A stretch of DNA of 64,000 bases. Origin: Niebla homalea. Its lineage: Eukaryota; Ascomycota; Lecanoromycetes; Lecanorales; Ramalinaceae. Below the pieces are notes generated by a model. The model searched no databases and was not told the DNA's origin. It was given only the letters and a program-made list of their open reading frames with translations. The stretch spans positions 632,501 through 696,500 of the forward strand of contig JAHGAU010000031.1 in the NCBI GenBank assembly GCA_019925105.1. Reading direction: 5' to 3'. Below are positions 55,542 through 64,000 of the stretch, one piece after another (position 1 is the stretch's first letter; the number at the start of each line of letters is the position of its first letter). The translations under genes were made by a program, and so were the position numbers.

Positions 55542-56696
55542 TCATCTCAATCTTGTCTCGTCGCCTTTGTTGAGCAGTCGCGTTGCAGCGATGAGCTCGT
55601 TCTGATTTTGTCCGACACCCGCCCTATTTTTGTTGGCTTCCGCAAGCTTCAGTGTTGCTTGTTTATTGAGTTGGCGAATACACTGGACTGAAAGTGGGAG
55701 ACCCTCTGCATCATGCGGCGCCTGGGTCTGCGAGGAGCCGCTGTCTAGCAACGACAGCAGCTGATCCGAGGCCTGCAATGTTGTTACTGTTGTGATCTAG
55801 TGATTGACTGGACTCGCAAATTTCGTCGGAGGGCCCTCTGACGTACCATCTTTAGTCCATAGTACCCTCGAACGTAATCATCGCATAATTCCACACTCCG
55901 ACAAAAGCGTCTCATCGAGTCTACCAGGGCTTGTTGGACATTGGTGCTCGTGGACGCTGACATGTACAGGAGCTCCCCCAGTCGAGCGTGGACCTATGTC
56001 GGTTAATCGAGAGGCGTTCCACGAGGGTGGCTGGTCCGCTAAAGAGGGGGGGGGTTTAAAACCTACATTCCAAGCATTAGGGGCAATAAGCAGTACCTCT
56101 TCGAGGCAGAAGACTGCTTGCGAGAACAGTCCCCGAGCAGCGTAGAGATCGGCAAGCTCGGCCCAGGCCTCGATATCGGTTGGCGACGACTCAAGTAGCT
56201 CATTGAGAGCCTCAATGGCCTCAGTGGACCGGTTGAGGGCACACAAAAGAGCAATGCGACGTTTCGCAATAGGCTTGTCATGGTGGAATTTAGCAATCAG
56301 AGGAGCTTCCTGCGACCTTGAGCATACCGTATTGGCCACATCTCTTACGAGCGCATCGTCGTACTCATGCAGAACCTGTCTCAGCGCAGTATCATCTTCT
56401 GCTACAGCTTCTTGGTACAAGCCACGCAGCCCCATGATTCTCTCATTCGTTGCGCCAAAGCGTCCGATGAGACGCTCAAGGCACAGAAATGCCCCCTTGT
56501 CGTCGCCCGTGCGAAGGCAAGAGAGAAGCAATTTCTCATGTTCAATCCACACTTCTCCCGATTCCGGTGGGGAAAGAAAGGGAACCGGAAATTTGAAAGC
56601 CCCTATGGCTGCGTTGTCCCGGAGATATTGTGACAGTTGCTGCGAAACCGACAAGGCGCCCGAATGCGATTGACGGATGGCAGAAACGGAGCTCAT
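55542..56696 (-). CDS. EMC2: ER membrane protein complex subunit 2 (TPR protein)
   Basis: Four exons on the reverse strand, 56696-56328, 56273-56067, 55993-55847 and 55772-55542, give 317 aa. Introns of 54, 73 and 74 nt restore NT/PIAKRRIALLCAL, AWN/VHARLGELLYMS and LKM/ASDQLLSLL, all matching EMC2. The first intron, 56327-56274 (GTATGC...GCTAAAT...GACAAG), is in frame with no stop, so unspliced RNA would add 18 residues. The body has TPR-like helices, with EALNELLESSPTDIEAWAELADLY and EEVLLIAPNAWN most typical. EMC2 is the cytosolic scaffold of the EMC, which inserts tail-anchored and multipass proteins into the ER. No membrane segment is present, as expected. The ATG at 56696 is the first in the frame. 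Divergent from AP-3 delta at 57372. Confidence 0.9.
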
Positions 56697-57371
56697 TGTG
56701 AGGCGTAGGAATGATGAGCAGGCAGTATAAGTTTCTGCTCGAGTTGCTAGCAGTAAGAAGGAATTAACTCATACTGGCGTATGCAAGCAAATCTCCACCA
56801 AGGTTGTCCAAGCGTCAGCTGTGATTTGTTGCGCAGCGATCTTCAAATACATCATAGTTATTATCAGGTGCTGCCAGAACAGGGGTCTGGTTGGCGTTCT
56901 AGATGGGCCATCAGCTGGCGCTTGAGGCGCTCGAGAGGCAGTATTTGATAGCCGTATGCTATCATAGAAAGCCGAAAATACGGCGGTATTTCATTGGTTT
57001 TTTTTAAAATTACAATAGTTAGACGACAGCAACATTGAGGTCTAGACTCATAAAATACGATCGAGTCTACCAGTGCACTTGATGATTTTGCGTCCTGGAA
57101 AAGTGCGCGAGGAATCCTTTTTCTTGAGAACAAGATCTTGGCAACTAAGGTATGACGCCGCGTCCGGTTGGTAACGGATTATTTAACGGATTATTCAACG
57201 ATTAACTTGACGAATTTTAGATTCCATCCCATCTTTGATGCATCGCTATTGGCCCGAGGTCGCGGTGAAGCGCAGATAGGTCTAAAGTCTCAGCAGCAAC
57301 AGCGGCCTAGCAGGTGGATGGGAATGTCTGCGCTTTATTCTCGCTAGTGCTCGATCTTGTGCTTCATCAAG
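56697..57371. other. Divergent promoter of EMC2 and AP-3 delta
   Basis: 675 bp with no separate gene. AT-rich in 56980-57020, with a near-duplicate AACGGATTATT motif at 57174-57197. Confidence 0.5.
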
Positions 57372-60300
57372 ATGTAGGCTGAAACCTCTGCCTGTCTTTC
57401 ATTAACTGAGCTATACTCGAGGTTCGAAAAATCACTGTATGACCTGATAAGGGGCTTGAGAAACCACAAAGGTAATGAACGAGAGTATATCCAGCGAAGT
57501 CTTCGAGAATGTAGGTTTGAAATAAAGGGATCCGACATTGATCTCAAGGCTACCGCTCTTCTGAAGCTGATATACCTCGAAATGTTCGGTCATGACATGT
57601 CCTGGGCCTCCTTCCATGTCCTGGAAGTCATGTCTAGTCAGAAATACTTGCAGAAGCGAGTTGGCTATTTAGCTGCTGTTCAGAGTTTTCGGCCGGACAC
57701 TGATGTCCTTATGCTGGCAACGAATCTGCTCAAGAAGGTACCAAAAGCCTTGTAGTCAGCACCGTCTGCCATTATTCGCTCATCAGACGATAGGATGTTT
57801 CGTCTTCGGCGCCACTTACAATCTCACTTCCCTTGATTACTTTGCCCCATATCATTACCCCTTCCCTTGCTCTCTCGCTCCTCTCCGATCTTCTACCACG
57901 ACTAGCACACTCTAGTGCTTTTGTCAAGAAGAAGTCCATCGCTGCGCTTTACAGGGTGGCGCTAGCCTATCCGGACGCCCTCAAGGCCGCTTGGCCAAAG
58001 ATCAAGGATTTGTTGATGGACGACGATCAGGACTCAAGTGTGACCGCTGCAATTGTTAACGTCATATGCGAGCTTGGCTGGCGTAGACCAAGAGACTTCC
58101 TTTCGCTAGCCCCAAGACTGTTCGAACTGTTGGTTGAAGGTGGGAACAATTGGATGGCTATAAAGATTATCAAATTGGTTCGTTATGGCAAGTGGGCGAT
58201 GAATGACTACTGATGATCGCCTAGTTCGCGTCCCTCACGCCGCTAGAGCCACGTCTGATCAAGAAGCTACTTCCTCCACTCACGAATCTAATACGAACGA
58301 CCCCTGCGATGTCGCTATTGTACGAATGTATCAATGGAATAATTCAAGGCGGCATTCTCGAGGGGACAGACGCTACTGGAGAAGGGGAAGAAATTGCCGC
58401 GCTTTGCGTCAGCAAGTTGCGTGGCATGATACTCGTTGACGGCGACCCTAACCGTAAGCTTCGTATATTGCCTTGAGTACACGAGGGCTAACCCAGTGCT
58501 AGTCAAATATGTTGCACTGCTTGCCTTCAATCAGATCGTGAGATCTCACCCGCATCTTGTATCTCTCCATGAAGACGTAATCATGAATTGCATTGACGAC
58601 TTAGATATTTCCATCAGACTGAAGGCGTTGGAATTAGGCGCCGATATGGTCAACAGAGAGAACCTCGTGCCTGTCGTTGAGCGACTACTTGCGCAAATTC
58701 AAGCAGCTCCATTGGAAAATCATTCAGAGGATGGCTTAGGCCACCATACCTTCGTCGAGCCCGCTGCCGATTCTGATGGACAGGATCCTGAAATAATCCT
58801 GAGACCAAGTGCCGAACTCGGTGGGCAGCAGCAAGCATTGCCAGCAGAATTCAGAGTATCAATAGTACGAAAGATCATCAGCATGTGCTCCAAGGACACA
58901 TACGTCAATGTCGTCAACTTCGAATGGTATATCGAGACGCTGCTAAAGCTGGTCAAAGTCTCACCAGCTTCTGAACTTCTGTTCAAAGATGTCGACGGTA
59001 AGGCCGAGAACAGCCAATATCCCACACCAGAGTGCCAAGACATTTTTGAGGTTATTGGCTTCGAACTCCAGAACATTGCCGTAAGGGTTCGGACCGTGAG
59101 AGGCGAGACCGTCCAGGCTGCGGATACGCTGCTTAGCTCCGCCCGGAGTTCTGAGGCGATTGGTCCTCACGCTGGTAGTGACAACGAGAGCATTTTGGCC
59201 TTTGCTGGCTGGATCGTTGGCGAATATGCCGCGGATCTGGGCAACGCACGAGACACGCTCGAAAAACTCCTTCATCCCCAGGTGATCACATTCCCATCCG
59301 GCGTCATTTGTGCGTATGTTCAAGCTATCCCCAAGGTCTTTGCACGAGCGCTCGTAGAAGCTGGTCCAGTCTGGGATGTCGAGCGTAAGACAATGATTAG
59401 CTTGCTACTTGCTCGTGTCATCGAGCTTTTAGAGCCCCTTCAAAACCATCCAGCGCTTGAAGTTCAAGAGAGAGCTGTGGAATTTGGCGAGTTACTGAGG
59501 CTTGGATCGCAAGCTATGAGTTCAAATACTGATCATGTTGAACAAGAACCGTACTTACTTACGACCGCCCTACCGCAACTCTTCTCTGGCTCTGAACTGA
59601 ACCCCGTCGCCCGAACCGCTCAGCGAAAAGTGGCATTGCCAGCAGATTTGGATCTAGACAGCGCGATAAATTCAAGTCTCATACAGATCTTGCAAGGCGC
59701 CGAAGAAGATTTGTCATTACATTCCGGGGTCGCCGCATTCGAAAAGTATTATGCTCATCGGCCCAAGGGAGTCTTTACAGTTCCAGCATTCGACACTTTG
59801 TCCCATGCTGAGGCTTTGGATACATCGAGACAGTCTGACCATGATAATGCCACAGAAGGCGAAGCAAGATCAAGACGACGGCCCTTTGGACATGATCGTT
59901 ATAAAGATGATCCGTTCTACATTGGTAGCGAAGAAACATCAATAAGGACCCCAACGGCGTTCCATGAAGTCCTTCGCACCTCCAATGGCGATGAGGTTGA
60001 CATAGAATCTATACCGATCATGGATCTCAATCTTGGTGCGCATAGTACTCCTAAAGATACTTCAAACTTTGATAGAAAGAAGACAAAACAAAGGCGACCG
60101 CCCACTCAGGTCCAGATCACTCAGGATGTCACACTCGAAAATGACAGCAGGGATCACGAGCAGGCTCTAGTGCCTGCCAGAACCACGGAGGTCAACACAT
60201 ATGCTCTGACAGGTGTGTCTGGAGCTAAAAAGCCGTTACTGCAGGTCGATTCTAGCAACCTCAGCGGTCTCTCCTGGGGGGGCGAAAGTGATGCAGGGAA

Positions 60301-60496
60301 CCCATCAGACTATGCTGCCAGTGCAGTCGAGGATGTAGAAATGGCGAAAGCCTTGGCGGAAATCGAGCGTCTCCGCTTGGAGATGCAACGGGCATCTGAA
60401 AGAGTGGAGGCTGCAAGTGGAGTTCCAAACGAAGGCATGCTCGTGAAGAAGAAACAACGAAAACCAGCGAAGAAACAGGATCCCATCGCGCCGTGA
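57372..60496 (+). CDS. APL5: AP-3 adaptor complex delta subunit, C-terminus altered by a tandem duplication
   Basis: Proposed exons are 57372-57373, 57422-57737, 57794-58177, 58225-58453 and 58503-60496 (974 aa). The last four are secure: introns of 56, 47 and 49 nt restore LLKK/DVSSSAPLTISLPLITLPHIITP, IIKL/FASLTPLEPRLIKK and DPN/LKYVALLAFNQIV, all typical of AP-3 delta adaptin HEAT repeats. The family start MFEKSLYDLIRGLR is only available if AT at 57372-57373 is spliced to G at 57422 (48-nt intron, GTAGGC...CTCGAG). The subunit carries cargo from Golgi or endosomes to the vacuole and binds the sigma subunit. Near the end, a 50-bp duplication at 60442-60541 shifts the frame and gives a stop at 60494-60496. 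A single copy would read on as a basic tail to about 60640. Confidence 0.85.
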
Positions 60497-60541
60497 AGAA
60501 GAAACAACGAAAACCAGCGAAGAAACAGGATCCCATCGCGA
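60442..60541. repeat. 50-bp direct tandem duplication at the 3' end of AP-3 delta
   Basis: Two adjacent copies (60442-60491 and 60492-60541) agree over 49 consecutive bases; the last base differs (C, A). Because 50 is not a multiple of 3 the second copy is read in another frame and creates an early stop. Confidence 0.95.
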
Positions 60542-61025
60542 CTCGCGAAATACAGTCACGTTCTGAACAGGGCCAGAATTTGGTAAGGAAGAAAAAGAGG
60601 AAGAAGAGAAAGCCTGAGGAGAGGAGACGGCCCGAAATATAGAGCTGGATGGACGCCTCATGAGCCGATAACATCCACATACTTCTTACCTAAAATAGCA
60701 AGAAATGCTGATCTCCAGTTTCCTCTAGCGCGAAAGATTGAAGTGCCCGAGCATCGATCTGTTCTCCGAAGCCTGAACAGGTCAGCCTTCAGATGTACAG
60801 TCCGTCTTGATAGTGGCCTGGTATATAAGTAACAATACTGGGCTTGTATTTTGACGGCGCGTTAATTACAATTAGCGCGGTCTCAGGAACTAGTTCGGCA
60901 ACGCTGCTCAAAACTTTTTGGATTACTCGCATCGCACCAAAGTTTGCGCTTTATCGTCGTCTCATACGTTGACCAGGATTGACAAAAACTTGCGATCAAG
61001 GAAACGTTTCTCCGCCGCAAGGGTG
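60497..61025. other. 3' flank of AP-3 delta and promoter of the next gene
   Basis: The first ~145 bases hold the second duplication copy and a displaced basic coding tail (see findings). No separate gene seen. Confidence 0.5.
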
Positions 61026-62936
61026 ATGGATGCCTCCTGGGAGAATGGGGGAAATCCTGCCGATGTATCCCAAAATCCTGGTAAATTATATCTCTCTGCA
61101 AAAGCAGACAGCCGAAGTTCCCAATGACTTACATGGGCAGTAGATCCAGAACGGGAACGAAAGCAGCGCAATCGAGAATATCGTGTTGCAGCACGCCGTG
61201 AGAAGAGAAATCGCAAGGCAGACGAGAAAAAGCAGAGAAAGCTGAATGCCACTATCCTGCGACGAATGGTGGGTCTCGCTTCAATGAAATTGGAATCCAT
61301 GTCTAAGCCTTGCGTAAGACCAGGAACCCGGACAAATACAATAAGAATGCCGAACGGAATCGATTACGGGACATCGAGATGGAGAGACGGAAGATCTGGC
61401 AAGAAGCTGTCAGGCAAGCCCAGAGATTGGCCGCCATTCACGATCCAAGTGGCGCCCAGTTCAATGTGGCTCCTGTTGTCACCATGGAGGATGGATCTGT
61501 CATCACGCAAGAGGCCCTACGCCGACGTGAGGAGAAGAGAACGGAGAAGATGATTGAGACTAAAGCGGAGCAGGAAGAAGGAGGACAAAGCCTGGAAAGG
61601 GATCTTGCACAGCGAGACACGCCAGCACCGCCATTGGCAACGGCCGATCAGCTTGCTACCCCCAATTTGACCAGAATCAATCCAGAACGTCTGTCTCAGA
61701 TCGAAGGCGGAGTCAGCTCGCAACGCCGCAGTAAAAGCCAGTTGAAGAAGCTTGCCAAATTTCAGCCTCGGCCCCCCCCTCCAAGGCCGGTCATACCGGA
61801 GCACATTGTTCCTTTCGACGGAGAAGAGAACTGGCTGAGTCTTTGGGATCTAGAAGACGTAGATCTGGAGCGACGTGTGATTCGCGAAAAGCGGCGACGA
61901 GCTGCTGAGAGGAAGGCTTTGCGCATCAGGCAGCAGACCGGGAAAGTCGAGCGACGTATGGCTCGAGACGAGAAGCGCAAAGTGTACCGCGATTTGAAGG
62001 AGGAGTGGAAGATCATCAAAGGTACGTGGACTTCAATTGCCTTCATTCTCCAGGGCTCAAACTTATCCCTGAGTAGAGGAAACAACAAAGGAAAAGCAAA
62101 GACTCAAGGCTCTGGAGGATGAAGAATCCAGGAAGATTGCGGTTGAGATTAGCGAGACTGAGCGTAGGAGGGCGCTGGTGTGCTGTTCGGCTCTGGGCTT
62201 CACTCTAGAAAATACCGAGGGCATCGAAGCGATCAAGCCTAAAGCAATGGGCATGAAGGGTATTGAGGTGGACTTTGAAGCCTTTGAGAGGCTAGACCAT
62301 CATCGCGACGATAGGGAAGCAAAAACGACGAGTCGAAGGGTGGATCTGAGCAACGTTCCCCAAGATGGGAAGGCGGAGTTTGTCCCAAGCGGTCAATCGG
62401 CTGGTCAAGGAACCGCAGATGAATTTATCAGATTCGATGTGGGCGAGGGCCAAGACTTTGAGAAGCTGAACTACAACCACAAGGTCCGACGAAAGCTTCG
62501 CCGAGCGATCGAGCATGCGGAAGTGGAGAAGGAGCTCCTGGTGCGTCAACGTGCACTGCAAGCATGTCAGGATAGCGGGACAGTAGTGCCAGCCATATTG
62601 CAAACACAAACCCGGCCAGACAACACCAAGGGCCAACGAATACTTGAGAATGGTACCATCGAGTCAGCTAAACAAGAAAGAGTCCGCGCGCGGATGGAGC
62701 TTGCGGATTTCAATGCTCGGATGCGGGTCCTTCGTAGACAGGCCAAAGAGACCGCTATATACGCTGGTCTCCGGAAGCATGCTGAGCTAATGGGGAGAGT
62801 ACAAATCGAGGAAACCCCCACCAGGAACGAGTCAGTGCAAGAAACCCCCTTGGAACACCTCTCCTCATCTCGAGATAATGAGTTGACTGGTGAAAGCTCT
62901 GCATCAACTAGCGAAACCTCGGGTAATGCATCATGA
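61026..62936 (+). CDS. Highly charged coiled-coil protein, unknown (probably nuclear)
   Basis: Four exons, 61026-61080, 61141-61268, 61319-62021 and 62077-62936, give 581 aa; introns of 60, 50 and 55 nt (GTAAAT...GGGCAG, GTGGGT...CGTAAG, GTACGT...GAGTAG) restore a single reading of charged helix. The protein is very rich in Arg, Glu, Lys and Gln: RERKQRNREYRVAARREKRN near the start, LERRVIREKRRRAAERKAL and WDLEDVDLERR mid-way, and a conserved-looking CSALGFTLENTEGIEAIKP at about 345. There is no membrane segment or signal peptide, and several RR/KR clusters could serve as nuclear signals. Coiled-coil RNA-binding, nucleolar or splicing-related proteins look like this, but I cannot assign a family. 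The exact 5' exon (18 codons, MDASWENGGNPADVSQNP) is the least certain part. Confidence 0.65.
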
Positions 62937-64000
62937 CATTGTAAATGGTCGTCAGATAGACTTCTCGCCAGACACTCTCAAAGTTGTCAGACTGAACTGT
63001 CCGTCTCTCATATCAACTTTGACAAGTCGGCAGGTTTTGTGCTGACAGAGAAATCTTTGCCGACCATCCATAGACTTATCTATCGATTGTGACCGGTCCA
63101 TGTTAACCTTCATACACCACTGCGAACAGAGCGCCACGGCAATGACGAGGTAAAGCCCCGGAAGCAGTGTGAGAGATCTTGATGGTGTCATTCTATGCTG
63201 CCAGACAATCCTGAGTGTCATCGAGCCAGAGGGAGCAACGAGAGTAAGAAGGCCGCTATCAAGTTGCGATTTTTGGTGGAGAAAAGCGGAAGGCAAGAAG
63301 GAGCCGCGAATTACGCTGGTTCCATGAAATATGAGCAAGAGCACAAGAGGGCAGACGTCGGTTGATACATCCGATGGGGAGTTACAGAGAGCTAGATATT
63401 AGGCGGCTTTTACCTGGAAGGTGATTGCAGTATCAGGCCGGTGTTACGAGCCCATCCGTCCAAATAGTCCGAGACAGTACCTCTCCACATGTGTAGCATC
63501 AATAGACATTGCCAATCTTGGTCTATTATGCGCTCGGTATTTGCAGCCAGAAGGCGCGACTCCAAGAGACTATATTCAGAAGAATAGGCGAACGAGCTCG
63601 AACACAATGCCTCCACACAGGACAAATAAAAGTAGACCTGGGAAATCTTTCAGTATTCATCTACGGGAGAACAAGCCCGACATACACACCTATCCAAACC
63701 GGGGAGATTGGTGGGTTGAATTTTTCCTTTTTCTTTATGGCACTTTCTGGTTTGCCTCGCTTGGTAGCTTCTCGGCTCGCATAACGTTCATTGGCCTTCC
63801 GCTGTTGAGGTGTTTGGGCCTAACAAGGGAAGGAAAGAGGTCAGATTGAGGGCGGCGGAGCGAGGTAGTACGTCCGGATAGAGCGGGGCATACAAACCAT
63901 TTGTACGCTGAAGAAATTGGAGGCGGGATACTGGACAAAGTTGTAGGAGACGCCCGAACCAGAATGGCTGTGGAGGCGTGTCTTCAATTGAGCACTTGAA
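62937..64000. other. Right edge, no accepted gene
   Basis: A reverse-strand frame at 62952-63396 has two hydrophobic stretches (PLVLLLIFHG and LLPGLYLVIAVAL) but no ATG and no partner exon I could join. A plus-strand frame near 63607-63849 is hydrophobic at its end. Either may be part of a gene continuing beyond the window. Confidence 0.35.

Noticed and set aside
62952..63396. Reverse-strand frame with two hydrophobic segments near the right edge
   Set aside because: No ATG in the open frame and no upstream exon found within the window; noted only in the gap entry.

Overview
The window looks like a gene-dense stretch of nuclear chromosome from a filamentous ascomycete (Pezizomycotina; I cannot fix the class, and a Dothideomycetes-like origin is only a guess). 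The reasons are short GT-AG introns (about 44-132 nt in most models), intergenic gaps of 0.2-2.8 kb, no operons, and families with clear fungal character: CYP51, an IGR-motif mitoribosomal protein, DUF3074, DUF1640, SEC53, a DHA2 drug transporter, a KIP2-type kinesin, condensin BRN1, RGD2, CDC6, AP-3 delta and EMC2. I saw no prokaryotic, viral, transposon, CRISPR or rRNA signal and no convincing tRNA. Gene models were assembled by hand from reading frames and splice signals; several frame changes were resolved by finding an intron that restores the known protein family.

Layout. 0-13 kb: the 5' end of CYP51 (leaving the window on the left), a DUF3074 protein, a divergent pair of mitochondrial genes (mS41/FYV4 and a DUF1640 coiled-coil protein), phosphomannomutase SEC53, a 14-TM MFS transporter, a four-TM membrane protein, and URA6 with a probable membrane-anchored long form. 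13-24 kb: an F-box/2EXR-like protein, a 2.75 kb stretch with no convincing gene, kinesin KIP2 and CDK7/KIN28. 24-39 kb: condensin BRN1 divergent from the F-BAR/DEP/RhoGAP protein RGD2, CDC6, and a very large uncharacterised protein divergent from CDC6. 39-48 kb: a C2H2 regulator, a SWIM zinc-finger protein and two small unknown proteins. 48-64 kb: a synaptojanin-like phosphatase, a ubiquitin-like-fold protein with a poly-alanine tract, EMC2, AP-3 delta, and a basic coiled-coil protein of unknown role.

Most genes are housekeeping and do not form one pathway. There are loose groups: cell cycle and chromosome genes (KIP2, KIN28, BRN1, CDC6) lie within 14 kb, and membrane-traffic or lipid-signalling genes (synaptojanin-like, EMC2, AP-3 delta) within 12 kb. 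I found no evidence for a wholly new multi-gene system. The most notable observations are gene-structure ones: an AP-3 delta start codon apparently split by an intron, a 50-bp tandem duplication that shifts the frame at the end of the same gene, a URA6 intron whose splicing would switch between membrane-anchored and soluble kinase, and short in-frame introns in EMC2 and CDC6.
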